A stretch of 56,491 nucleotides of DNA from SFTJ01 sp051871555. GTDB taxonomy: Bacteria > Bacteroidota > Bacteroidia > Bacteroidales > Muribaculaceae. The DNA is taken from positions 1-56,491 of the forward strand of contig JBJECZ010000190.1 of assembly GCA_051871555.1 (NCBI GenBank), given 5' to 3'. A model generated the notes under the pieces. It saw only the letters and a list, made by a program, of their open reading frames with translations. It did no database searches and had not been told where the DNA came from. This document shows, in pieces, positions 7,832 through 16,634 of the stretch; position 1 is the stretch's first letter; each line of letters starts with the position of its first letter. A program made the translations under genes and the position numbers.

Positions 7832-8200
7832 GACAATTACTTCTTTTTTTTATTCGTGTTTGATATTGCAAATATAACGAATTTTTCGCCTCGACGGTCA
7901 GCCCGATTCAAAATTAATTCTTATATACCTCCCGAATGAAAACACTCCCACTTTTGCCAATTCTTCAAAAAAAATAAACTTTTTCACATTTGACGCAACT
8001 ATTTGATTATTTCCGTTGTTCTTATATTAAGACTTAAATAACTATATTTCAGCAAGATTAAGCAACTTTGCATTATATAATAATTAATCTTAATTGTTAA
8101 TTTTTATATTAATATTAGTTATAGAAGATTTAATTTTATGTTACATTTGTGTTACAAAACAAGAAAAATTAAAGAAAAATCGAAAAAAAGAGCAAAAATA
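7832..8200. other. AT-rich gene-free stretch upstream of the C10 protease cluster
   Basis: It holds no coding potential. It consists of long A/T runs and separates the divergent redox-protein and protease genes. The protease promoter begins at 8201; for the minus-strand gene no clear box stands out. Confidence 0.5.
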
Positions 8201-8233
8201 TTTGACATTAGCAAAACTATGCCCATATCTTTG
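8201..8233 (+). promoter_or_regulatory. Promoter of the first C10 protease gene
   Basis: TTTG (8201-8204), 21 bp, TATCTTTG (8226-8233) fit the Bacteroidetes consensus. Transcription would start near 8240, giving a leader of about 46 nt. Confidence 0.75.
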
Positions 8234-8258
8234 CACTACTTGATTTTGGATTTTTATA

Positions 8259-8282
8259 TGACCTAATTATTATTTGACCTAA
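8259..8282 (+). promoter_or_regulatory. Two TGACCTAA copies in the protease leader, complementary to the putative small RNA
   Basis: TGACCTAA occurs at 8259-8266 and 8275-8282, the second ending 3 nt before the ATG at 8286. Bases 8259-8275 are perfectly complementary over 17 nt to 3011-3027 in the putative small RNA, and 8274-8282 over 9 nt to 3020-3028. This is a possible translation-control site. Confidence 0.5.
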
Positions 8283-8285
8283 ATT

Positions 8286-10472
8286 ATGAGACTTTCTATT
8301 TTTTCTATTATTGCTGCGTGCAGCGTATTGTCTGCTGCAACAATTCAAGCAGAGCAAATCAACGTTGCTGAGGCACAAAACAATGCTCAGCACTTTCTTT
8401 CTGCAAACCGTAAATCACTCAAAGGACAATCATCGAGAACTTCAGAACGCTTGACTTTGGCATACACCGCCCAAAGCAATTTCAACGAAGACGAAAATTG
8501 TTACTATGTATTTAACCGCAGCAACGGCGGCTTCATCATTGCCGGAGCCGACGATTGCGCACAACAAGTGCTCGGCGTGGTTGACGATGGCAACTTCGAC
8601 CTCGAAAACATGCCGGAAAACATGCGCTGGTGGCTCAACCAATACACCGACCAAATCAGCAACGCCATGCTCACCCGCAGCACCTCTTCCGGCGAACTGA
8701 TTGCAACAAGCAACCTGCTCACATCCACCGGCACCAACACAAGCACTCGCACCAGCGTGCCAACAATGTGCCAAACCAAATGGGACCAAGGCACATATTA
8801 CAACAACATGTGCCCCGAAGACAACGGCGTGCACTGCTACACCGGATGCGTGGCAACTGCTCTTGCCCAAGTGATGAAATATCACAACTATCCCGAAGCA
8901 GCCACCGGCACTCACACATTCTACACCTCGGGTGCACAACAAATCACCGTTGACTACTCTGAAGGCGGCGCTTACGACTGGGCAAACATGCCTGTGCAGC
9001 TCACCAGCGAAAGCAGCGAAGCCGAAGTGAACGCCGTGGCTCGCCTGATGTATCACTGCGGATGCCTGGTGCAGACCGTCTACTACACCAGCGGCAGCGC
9101 TGCAAACATGACCAACATCCTCAAAGGTCTTCCTCAATTCATGGGATACTCTAAGGGCATCTCATATCGCGACCGCAGCTACTTCACCGACAGCCAATGG
9201 GAAGAAATCATCTACAACGAAATGATTAACCACCGCCCGGTGTGCTACTCTGGTGGCAACAACACCAACCGTCACGCATTCCTTTGCGACGGTTATAATG
9301 CCGACGACAACACTTTCCACTTCAACTGGGGATGGAGCGGCACAGGAAACGGTTATTTCAAGCTCACAGCTCTCGAACCGTTTGGACCGAACAGCTATTA
9401 TGTTTACAACGACGAACAATGCGCCGTGATTGGCATTCAACCTCCTACAGGCAACGACAAATTCGACATGCCTCTCTTCACCAAAGGAAACCTCAACGGA
9501 AAAGTTCAAAGCAGCGTACTTTACCTCACATTTAAAGATGCCAATGACAAAAGCGTGCAATTCTCTTGCGTTGCCGACTATTGCAGCTATGCCGCCAAAG
9601 ACCACTACAACAAACTCGGAGTCAAGCTCGTGAACGCCGAAACTCAAGAAGTGACAATTCTGGAACCATCCAGCTCTTACACCTACTACACCAACACAAA
9701 CAGCGACGCCGTAACCTTCGGCAAGAGCTGGCCAAAAATCACCAGCTACATCAAAAACGGACAATCGTTCATAGCATCGCCCGTCTACAAAGACAACGAG
9801 GACGAGGATTGGAAGCCAATGAACTTCATAGAAGGTGCTATCAACGAAATCACTGTGACTCGCGACGCCCTCGATGGAACTTTCTCGTTTGCTCCAGTGC
9901 TCACCCCTGCCGACCTGCACATCGACGACGTAACCGTGGCTAAAGCAGTTGCCGGAAAGACTCTCGAAGCCGACCTCACCGTTAGCAACCTTGGACAAAG
10001 CGAATACGTTGGCGAACTTTCGGTTTCGCTCATCGATGCTCAGGGCGCCGAGGCAGCAACCTTCTCGCAAGACATCGACGTGCAAGGCAACACCACACAA
10101 AACGTGGCTGTAAGCGGCTCGCTCGCCAACATCTCAACCGGCAGCTACTCGCTGCGCGTAAACAACGAAAACGGCGAACAAGTAAGCACCCCCGAAACCA
10201 GCATCAACGTGAAGTCGCCTGTAATCACAGGCATCGACGAGGTTGAAAACCAAGCCGTCACCATCGAAGCCGACAACAACAACCTTTGGGTGAATGCCCA
10301 AGGCGAGGTTGAAAGCATAAAGCTCTACACCACCGCAGGCGTGCTCGTGGCATCGGCTCTCAACAGCACTTCAGTGTCGATTGAAAACGCATCTACCGGC
10401 ATCTACGTTGCCAAGGTGGTGTGCAACGGCGAAGCAATCGTCAAGCAACTTCTCATCAAGAAAGACAATTAA
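8286..10472 (+). CDS. Secreted C10 family cysteine protease (streptopain-like), copy 1, with T9SS sorting domain
   Basis: This is a 728-residue papain-fold protease. Order: signal peptide (1-22, cut before EQINVAEA); Spi/propeptide domain to about residue 155, including the YYVFN...GGFIIAGADD strand; catalytic domain about 156-395 with nucleophile Cys188 in YTGCVATALAQVMKYH and His330 in NRHAFLCDGYN, followed by FNWGW; beta domains; and a T9SS-type sorting domain from about residue 648 (TGIDEV) to the C-terminal QLLIKK. The zymogen would be exported by Sec, then type IX secretion, and released or anchored outside. It is the most divergent of three tandem copies and has its own promoter and terminator. 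Confidence 0.9.
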   Translation: MRLSIFSIIAACSVLSAATIQAEQINVAEAQNNAQHFLSANRKSLKGQSSRTSERLTLAYTAQSNFNEDENCYYVFNRSNGGFIIAGADDCAQQVLGVVDDGNFDLENMPENMRWWLNQYTDQISNAMLTRSTSSGELIATSNLLTSTGTNTSTRTSVPTMCQTKWDQGTYYNNMCPEDNGVHCYTGCVATALAQVMKYHNYPEAATGTHTFYTSGAQQITVDYSEGGAYDWANMPVQLTSESSEAEVNAVARLMYHCGCLVQTVYYTSGSAANMTNILKGLPQFMGYSKGISYRDRSYFTDSQWEEIIYNEMINHRPVCYSGGNNTNRHAFLCDGYNADDNTFHFNWGWSGTGNGYFKLTALEPFGPNSYYVYNDEQCAVIGIQPPTGNDKFDMPLFTKGNLNGKVQSSVLYLTFKDANDKSVQFSCVADYCSYAAKDHYNKLGVKLVNAETQEVTILEPSSSYTYYTNTNSDAVTFGKSWPKITSYIKNGQSFIASPVYKDNEDEDWKPMNFIEGAINEITVTRDALDGTFSFAPVLTPADLHIDDVTVAKAVAGKTLEADLTVSNLGQSEYVGELSVSLIDAQGAEAATFSQDIDVQGNTTQNVAVSGSLANISTGSYSLRVNNENGEQVSTPETSINVKSPVITGIDEVENQAVTIEADNNNLWVNAQGEVESIKLYTTAGVLVASALNSTSVSIENASTGIYVAKVVCNGEAIVKQLLIKKDN

Positions 10473-10606
10473 AAAAATAAATATTCAAAATCAATTATTT
10501 AGTAAGTCACTTTTTAAGGTCATGTTCTAAGGAGAGATTTTTTTCAAAGAACTTGTTATAAACATTATGATTGTAAAAAAATTAGTAAATCCTTGAGAAT
10601 GGAATC

Positions 10607-10650
10607 GACGGGCGGGCTGCGTGAGGCAGACTGCCCGTCTTCTTACTTTT
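10607..10650 (+). terminator. Terminator after protease copy 1
   Basis: GACGGGC (10607-10613) pairs with GCCCGTC (10633-10639), with an inner CTGC/GCAG stem and a T-rich tail. The rest of the 289-bp spacer 10473-10761 is AT-rich without coding potential. Confidence 0.75.
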
Positions 10651-10732
10651 TATATGTTCCAATTTGGTATCAAATCGCAACAAATCAATCAAAAAAAATC
10701 ATCTCAATTGCAATATTTTGCGGAATTATGAC

Positions 10733-10740
10733 TACTTTTG
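10733..10740 (+). promoter_or_regulatory. -7 box (TACTTTTG) of protease copy 2; decides its start
   Basis: The box includes the TTG at 10738 that would otherwise extend the ORF by eight codons. ATTG at 10707-10710 is a possible -33 element (22-bp gap). Translation therefore begins at ATG 10762. Confidence 0.55.
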
Positions 10741-10761
10741 AATAGCAAAATCACAACTACA

Positions 10762-13230
10762 ATGAAAAAACCAATCGTTTTCCTGATTCTCTTTACATCA
10801 TTGGCTTTTGCCGCATCGGCAAAGCAGCTGAGCCAGCGGCAAGCATGCAGCAAGGCACAGCAATTTGTGCGCAGCAACTCGAGGCTGAAAAGCATCTCTG
10901 CCACCAATCTGCAACTGGCATACACACAGACCAACGATGCCGACAACAGCAACAGTCTGTATGTGTTCAACAACGCCGACAACGGGTTTGTTGTTGTGGC
11001 TGCCGACGATTGCGTCGATGCCATATTAGGCTACAGCGATACCGGAGCGTTCGACCCGCTGAACATACCGCCTGGCTTGCAGACAATGATGAACGAATAC
11101 TCTAAAGAAATACGCTACGCCATCGACAACAACCTCTCGCCCGCAGAAGCATCTGCAACCGCCACGCGCACCAGCATAGCCCCGCTGCTGAAAACAAAGT
11201 GGGGGCAAAGCACACCGTTCAACAACATGTGCCCCGAAAACGGCAACGGCGGACGCTGCGTGACCGGATGCACGGCTACCGCCATGGCACAGGTGATGAA
11301 ACACCACAACTGGCCGCCAACAGGCACAGGCAGCCACTCCTATAACACCCCAATAAATGGCGTGTCAACCGAGGTGTCGGCTGACTTCAGCACCGCCACC
11401 TACGATTGGAACAATATGCTCAACGTCTACGGCTCGGGAGCCACCGAGGCACAATGCAATGCCGTGGCGCAACTGCTCTTTCACTGCGGCGCATCCACCG
11501 ACCTGGGCTACGGCACCACTTCGGGCGCTGCCACACTGAAGGTGCAAAAGGCACTTGCCAACTATTTCGGCTACGACAAGAGCATTAAATTCACCTTGCG
11601 CGAATTCTATTCAATTGAAGGTTGGAACGACCTCATTTACAACGAACTTGCCAACAACCGCCCGGTGCACATGGCTGGCTACAACCAAAGCGCCGGACAC
11701 GCCTTTGTGTGCGACGGCTACGACAAGGACGGCTATTTCCACTTCAACTGGGGATGGTGCGGACTCGACGACGGCTACTTCAAGCTGTCGGCGCTCAACC
11801 CCACCGAACAAGGCATTGGCGGCAGCGAGGACGGATACAGCAGTGGCATAGAGATTGTGTATAACATCAAGCCCGACGAAGGCGGCAGCCCCACCATTGA
11901 GGGGGCTGTGTATGGCAACTTCCTGCCCGACGTCTACACCGTTGAGGCTGGCGTAGCACAAACCATCAATTTTGCCCTGACAGGTTATTTCACAGCAAAC
12001 ATCTACAGCACTTGGAACCTGATTAAGCTGGGCTTGATTGCCGTGAACAACGAAACCGCTGCCGAAACCTACATCAACAGCGACATCTACACCAACATCT
12101 TAACCGGCTACTACTATTCGCTGAACAACGGCATGAAAGTGTTATCGACCGATATACGACAAAGCCTCGGCAACGGCACCTATACGGTATATCCTGCCGT
12201 GTACGACTATTCATATAAACGCATCAACAAGGCATTTGTGCAATACGGCAGAGTGCCCTATCTCAACCTCGTGGTTGATGACGGTGCTTTGACATTCTCA
12301 GTGCCCGAGGAAATTGTTCCCACCAACCTAAGCCTCGCGAGCCTCACATTCAACACCCGGTTCTATAAAGGCAACCGCTACTCGGTTACGGCATCAATCA
12401 AAAACTCCGGCCGCGACTATTGCGCCCGTGTCTATCCCGCCATTTTCGACACCGACGGCAACCTGCTGGGCAAAGGAAAACCCGAAGTGTATGAAATAGC
12501 CACCGACCAAACAACCACCCACACGCTCGTCAGCGACATGCCGAGCGGAATCACAGCCGGAAACTACTATTTTGGCATGCTCGACAACAGCGGCAACCTC
12601 ATTGGCGAAAAACAAGCCATCACCGTGAGTGAGGACAACGGACTCTATTCGCTGCAAGTGGGCATTTTCACTATAAAGAACTCTTATGCCGTGGATGCAG
12701 CCAACGTGCAGATGACAGCCAGAGTGACCTGCTCGGGCGGATATTTCAACGGCGCTCTCGACGCATACATCTTCCGTTACGGCGGCACCTCGATTTGCTA
12801 CGCCAAGTCGGATGTGTTCGACCTCACTCCGGGCGAAACCAAGGTTATCAACTTCAACGTGCCCTTCCCCAAGGGCGAAGTGGGCGTGACATATCAAGCC
12901 GGCATTTTCAACTACAACCACAACCGCTGCGAAAAACTCACCGCGCTGAAAGACTTCACCGTGGCAGCAAACTCGGGCATCGACGACGTTGAAGCCGACG
13001 GCGCACTCGACATCTACCCCAACCCGGCAGTGGATGAGGTGACAGTGAAGTGCAACGGCAGCATAAGCCAAGTGAGCATCTACGACATGGCAGGCAAACA
13101 AGTGGCGCAACATCAGGCACAAGCCGGCGACGCATGCACCATCAACGTTTCGCACCTCACTCCGGGCGTATATGTGATGAAAATAGCCACCTCAAACGGT
13201 TGGGCAACCAAACGATTAATGAAGAAATAA
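10762..13230 (+). CDS. Secreted C10 family cysteine protease, copy 2, with T9SS sorting domain
   Basis: The protein has 822 residues from ATG 10762. Signal peptide 1-20 (FAASA-K), propeptide with LYVFNNADNGFVVVAADD (67-84), catalytic Cys170 in CVTGCTATAMAQVMKHH, and His313 in AGHAFVCDGY followed by HFNWGW. Several beta-sandwich segments follow (about 390-735). The C-terminal domain starts SGIDDVEADG and carries the type A sorting pattern YPNPA...GVYVMKI...KRLMKK. The catalytic and flanking region is very close to copy 3, with shared nucleotide blocks that indicate a recent duplication or conversion. The active site is complete, so activity is expected; the target protein is unknown. Confidence 0.9.
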   Translation: MKKPIVFLILFTSLAFAASAKQLSQRQACSKAQQFVRSNSRLKSISATNLQLAYTQTNDADNSNSLYVFNNADNGFVVVAADDCVDAILGYSDTGAFDPLNIPPGLQTMMNEYSKEIRYAIDNNLSPAEASATATRTSIAPLLKTKWGQSTPFNNMCPENGNGGRCVTGCTATAMAQVMKHHNWPPTGTGSHSYNTPINGVSTEVSADFSTATYDWNNMLNVYGSGATEAQCNAVAQLLFHCGASTDLGYGTTSGAATLKVQKALANYFGYDKSIKFTLREFYSIEGWNDLIYNELANNRPVHMAGYNQSAGHAFVCDGYDKDGYFHFNWGWCGLDDGYFKLSALNPTEQGIGGSEDGYSSGIEIVYNIKPDEGGSPTIEGAVYGNFLPDVYTVEAGVAQTINFALTGYFTANIYSTWNLIKLGLIAVNNETAAETYINSDIYTNILTGYYYSLNNGMKVLSTDIRQSLGNGTYTVYPAVYDYSYKRINKAFVQYGRVPYLNLVVDDGALTFSVPEEIVPTNLSLASLTFNTRFYKGNRYSVTASIKNSGRDYCARVYPAIFDTDGNLLGKGKPEVYEIATDQTTTHTLVSDMPSGITAGNYYFGMLDNSGNLIGEKQAITVSEDNGLYSLQVGIFTIKNSYAVDAANVQMTARVTCSGGYFNGALDAYIFRYGGTSICYAKSDVFDLTPGETKVINFNVPFPKGEVGVTYQAGIFNYNHNRCEKLTALKDFTVAANSGIDDVEADGALDIYPNPAVDEVTVKCNGSISQVSIYDMAGKQVAQHQAQAGDACTINVSHLTPGVYVMKIATSNGWATKRLMKK

Positions 13231-13231
13231 C

Positions 13232-13253
13232 CACCCTCATATTGAGGTGTTTT
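13232..13253 (+). terminator. Short hairpin after protease copy 2
   Basis: CACCCTCA, loop TAT, TGAGGTG (one bulged C), then TTTT. Confidence 0.5.
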
Positions 13254-13274
13254 AAATCATAATAATTGTTAAAA

Positions 13275-13317
13275 GAATAGCCGAGAGCCACAAATATTAT
13301 CAGGAAATCGGCTATTC
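13275..13317. repeat. Perfect 10-bp inverted repeat between protease copies 2 and 3
   Basis: GAATAGCCGA (13275-13284) and TCGGCTATTC (13308-13317) are exact inverted copies with a 23-nt loop. There is no clear T tract. It lies about 60 bp before copy 3, so it may be a weak terminator, a leader stem or an operator. A weak -7 like box (TACTTTTA, 13333-13340) follows. Confidence 0.55.
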
Positions 13318-13378
13318 ATAAACTTTATTAATTACTTTTATAGCAGAATATTCAACAACAACAATAATTATTGCAAAA

Positions 13379-15841
13379 ATGAAAAAATTTTTACTATTGA
13401 TTGTTTCATTGGCATTTGCAACGCAATTGCATGCCGAACAAATCGGGGTAACCGAAGCTCAGGACATAGCTTACAAGTTCGCCCGCAAATCGGGCAGACT
13501 GAAAGCAGCCACAGACACCGATGTAAAGTTGGTTTACACCGAGAATGCCGACAACGGCAGCAATAGTTTCTACGTGTTCAACACCACCGGCAGCAGCTTC
13601 GTGATTGTGTCGGGCGAAAGCAACGCCGAGGAAGTGCTCGGATACAGCAACGACGGCGCGTTCGACCCCGCCAACATTCCACCGGCAATGCTCGACCTGT
13701 TCGACCAATATAAGAGCGAAATCAGCTATGCAGCCACGCTCGACATCGACGCCAATCCGGCATCTTCTGTGGTGCCTTCGCGCAAAGCCATAGCTCCGTT
13801 GTGTGCCACCAAGTGGAACCAAGGCGCACCGTTCAACAACATGTGCCCGATGTACGACGCATCTCAGCGCTGCGTCACCGGTTGCACCGCCACCGCCATG
13901 GCGCAGGTGATGAAATATCACAACCACCCAGCCAAAGGCACCGGCACTATGACATACACCCCAACCATCAATGGCACAGCAACTGAACTCTCTCTCGATT
14001 TCAGCCAAACCACTTTCGACTGGAACAATATGCTCAACGTCTACGGCTCAGGTGCCACCGAGGCTCAAAACAATGCAGTGGCAACGCTGATGTATAACTG
14101 CGGCGTGGCTTGCCAAATGAGCTACGGACTTTCGTCGGGTGCCACACACGCCAATGCTGCCAAAGGTTATGCCAGCTTTTTCAGCTACGACAAGAGTGTT
14201 CAGCGAGCATTTCGCAATTATTACAGCATTACGGGCTGGAACGACCTCGTTTACAACGAACTTGCCAACAATCGCCCGGTGCAATACGCAGGTTATAACT
14301 CCGAGGCAGGACACTCTTATGTGTGCGACGGCTACGACAAGGACGAATATTTCCACATCAACTGGGGTTGGGGCGGCATGTCGGACGGCTACTTCAAGCT
14401 CTCGGCTTTGACTCCTTCGAGCCAAGGTATTGGTGGCAGCAACGCCGGTTACAACGCCGGACAGGAGATAATCTATAACATCAAGCCCGACGAAGGCGGC
14501 AGCTATGCCTATGAGATGTGTTTCGGTGGCGAGTTCAGTACAACTACATCTTCTGTGTTGAAAACCAGCACCGGTACCGTATCGTTCAACTTCACAAATT
14601 TTTGCCTTCTGTCATCTAATCCCGACCCTGTTCGTATTATTTTGGGTGTGTATGCCGAAAACACTTCAACAAAACAGCGCACATTCATCAAATGCACCAA
14701 TATCAATCAGCAGGTTTCCTGCGGATTGACATATTCCTACAGCGTGAGTTCATACAATGTGCAAAAAATAAATATTAGTGACCTGGCTGCTCTCAGCGAA
14801 GGCACCTATAAGCTCATTCCAGCCTATACCTTGCCCGCTTTAGAGATTACAGACGTTGCCAAAGTGATTTTTGGTGTTGCCGATTATTGCAACATGACCG
14901 TGGATGAATCAACCATCACCTTCAGCAAGCCTACTGTAGAGAAACCAATTCTTACAGTCGACGACATCACATTCAACTCGGAATTCTATGTGGGCAAAAT
15001 GTATTCGGTAACAGCCACAATCACTAACAACGGCGGCGATTATTGCGACCTGATTTATCCAGTTATTGCCGACAGCAACCTCGCAACCGTAAAGATTGGC
15101 GACGGACTCATCTATTCGCTCCTCAAAGGCGAGACAGTTACCCACGACCTTATTGCAACCGTGGCGAGCGACCTCGAACCTGGCGACTACGAGTTCTTCC
15201 TCATCAACGCCTCAGGCGTTATAATTAGCGACCGATATCAAATAAGCGTCTCTACAGTTCCCGACGGTTACAGCATAAAAGCCTCGACGCCTGTGTTTGA
15301 AGGTGATATGAACAATATTGACAGCCGCAATATGGCTGTTACCACCACCATTTCGTGCGACGAAGGCTATTATGCCGGCACTATTTACGCTGTTTGGTTT
15401 GTTGATGGTTATAGCTTCGCGATGACAGAATCCGAAGTTCTTTTCATCGAAGCCATTAACTCAAAAGATATCACCTTACGAGCATCATTCGACAACCTCG
15501 ACCTGAGCAAGAGTTACACTGTTGGCATATACAACTACGATAATGGGTGGAACAGACTCTCCAATTACGTTAATTTCAATATTGCAACCGGAATCGACGA
15601 TGTTGCAGCCGACGGCAAGTTCAACATCTACACTAACGGCGACGTGGTGAACGTGACTTCGCCCGACAACATCAAGCGCATCGACATCTTCTCGCTCACC
15701 GGTCAGCAGGTGGCTAACCGCATGGTTGCCGACGGAGCCGGCGCAACAAGCATCGATGTTTCGAACCTCACTCCGGGCGTTTATGTGGTGAAAGTAATCA
15801 CTGCAGGCGACACCCACGTTGAGCGCATAGTGAAGAAATAA
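13379..15841 (+). CDS. Secreted C10 family cysteine protease, copy 3, with T9SS sorting domain
   Basis: The protein has 820 residues. Signal peptide 1-19 (LHA-E), propeptide with FYVFNTTGSSFVIVSG (64-79), catalytic Cys169 in CVTGCTATAMAQVMKYH, and His312 in AGHSYVCDGYDKDEYFHINWGWGG. A long beta-rich region follows, then a sorting domain that starts TGIDDVAADG and ends GVYVVKVITAG...RIVKK. The classical YPNP of type A domains is degenerate here (YTNGD). It shares long near-identical stretches with copy 2 in the catalytic core, while the C-terminal halves have diverged. The lipoprotein gene begins 25 bp downstream and may be read from the same transcript. Confidence 0.9.
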   Translation: MKKFLLLIVSLAFATQLHAEQIGVTEAQDIAYKFARKSGRLKAATDTDVKLVYTENADNGSNSFYVFNTTGSSFVIVSGESNAEEVLGYSNDGAFDPANIPPAMLDLFDQYKSEISYAATLDIDANPASSVVPSRKAIAPLCATKWNQGAPFNNMCPMYDASQRCVTGCTATAMAQVMKYHNHPAKGTGTMTYTPTINGTATELSLDFSQTTFDWNNMLNVYGSGATEAQNNAVATLMYNCGVACQMSYGLSSGATHANAAKGYASFFSYDKSVQRAFRNYYSITGWNDLVYNELANNRPVQYAGYNSEAGHSYVCDGYDKDEYFHINWGWGGMSDGYFKLSALTPSSQGIGGSNAGYNAGQEIIYNIKPDEGGSYAYEMCFGGEFSTTTSSVLKTSTGTVSFNFTNFCLLSSNPDPVRIILGVYAENTSTKQRTFIKCTNINQQVSCGLTYSYSVSSYNVQKINISDLAALSEGTYKLIPAYTLPALEITDVAKVIFGVADYCNMTVDESTITFSKPTVEKPILTVDDITFNSEFYVGKMYSVTATITNNGGDYCDLIYPVIADSNLATVKIGDGLIYSLLKGETVTHDLIATVASDLEPGDYEFFLINASGVIISDRYQISVSTVPDGYSIKASTPVFEGDMNNIDSRNMAVTTTISCDEGYYAGTIYAVWFVDGYSFAMTESEVLFIEAINSKDITLRASFDNLDLSKSYTVGIYNYDNGWNRLSNYVNFNIATGIDDVAADGKFNIYTNGDVVNVTSPDNIKRIDIFSLTGQQVANRMVADGAGATSIDVSNLTPGVYVVKVITAGDTHVERIVKK

Positions 15842-15866
15842 GTATTCAACAATCTCATTCAAGAGT

Positions 15867-16436
15867 ATGTTAAAAACACTGGCAATAGCAACAATGGCAC
15901 TCGTGGCACTAAACGGATGCAAGGCACAGAAGGCTGGCAGCAACGCTGCCGACACTGTGCCCGACACCCAACTGATTGTCAACGAAATGCCGGTGCCTGG
16001 TGCCCAGCCAATAGCAAGCGCCATGCCGCGCGCCATAGTTTATCGCACCGTAGCCGACTATCGCGATAAGGTGCCGGTGAACATCGACCCGCGCACCGGA
16101 GCGATTATTAGCTACCCCGACCCGCGCGACCTGCACGCCGAGGCGATGCCGCTGCCTCTTGCCAACGGCTATCTGCTCGACCGTCGCGGCATCTCGCCAT
16201 CGGTGGCTTTCACCTCGTTCACTTACGCCGAATATGCTGCACTTCAGACAGCGCCCACCATGGAGCAGCTCAAAAAAAGCATCATCAACAAGCACCCGAT
16301 TGTTGAGATGTATCAACTGCCCATTTCGGCTGCCGATGCCGCTGCCGACACCGCCAAGGTGAATGCCTTCATCAAAGCAAAGTTCGACGGATGCAAATCG
16401 CTGGTGTTAACCCTCAGTCTGGATGAGATTCATTAA
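15867..16436 (+). CDS. Small lipoprotein of unknown function at the end of the protease cluster
   Basis: The protein has 189 residues with a lipobox VALNGC (Cys18), so it should be lipid-anchored in the envelope. The mature part is rich in Ala and Pro, with stretches such as YRDKVPVNIDPRTGAI and AISYPDPRDLHAE-like sequence, and a predicted helical C-terminus. I do not recognise the family. It lies only 25 bp after the third protease gene and is followed by a strong terminator, so it probably belongs to that transcript. C10 protease loci in Bacteroides often carry small inhibitor genes, so a cognate inhibitor or chaperone role is possible, but no staphostatin-like motif can be shown here. Confidence 0.6.
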   Translation: MLKTLAIATMALVALNGCKAQKAGSNAADTVPDTQLIVNEMPVPGAQPIASAMPRAIVYRTVADYRDKVPVNIDPRTGAIISYPDPRDLHAEAMPLPLANGYLLDRRGISPSVAFTSFTYAEYAALQTAPTMEQLKKSIINKHPIVEMYQLPISAADAAADTAKVNAFIKAKFDGCKSLVLTLSLDEIH

Positions 16437-16461
16437 CGAAATAGAAACTTCATTATAATAA

Positions 16462-16500
16462 GGGGATTGTGCCTAACTGTGGCACAGTCCCCTCGTTTTT
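16462..16500 (+). terminator. Terminator of the C10 protease-lipoprotein unit
   Basis: GGGGATTGTGCC (16462-16473) pairs with GGCACAGTCCCC (16481-16492) with one G-T pair, then TCGTTTTT. It shares the TGTGCC/GGCACA core seen in other terminators of this window. Confidence 0.85.
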
Positions 16501-16555
16501 AATAGCACCAATGCAATTTTCTTGTGGATTGACGCGTTACACGCATAATTTTTTG

Positions 16556-16563
16556 TAATTTTG
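16556..16563 (+). promoter_or_regulatory. -7 box (TAATTTTG) before the SGNH-MBOAT pair
   Basis: It matches TAnnTTTG and lies about 70 bp before the chosen start at 16635. A TTG lies 24 bp upstream, longer than usual. Confidence 0.45.
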
Positions 16564-16634
16564 CCGCTCAGTGGCTGGCTATGGCGGGTGCGTATAACAA
16601 CACCCGATGCAATGCACAGCACAAATCATATGCA

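Noticed and set aside
7832..8200. A second small RNA in the spacer upstream of the C10 cluster
   Set aside because: No promoter-terminator pair is present; the only clear promoter belongs to the protease gene.
13275..13317. Insertion-sequence remnant ends
   Set aside because: The 10-bp arms enclose only 23 nt and no target duplication is visible. A hairpin is the simpler reading.
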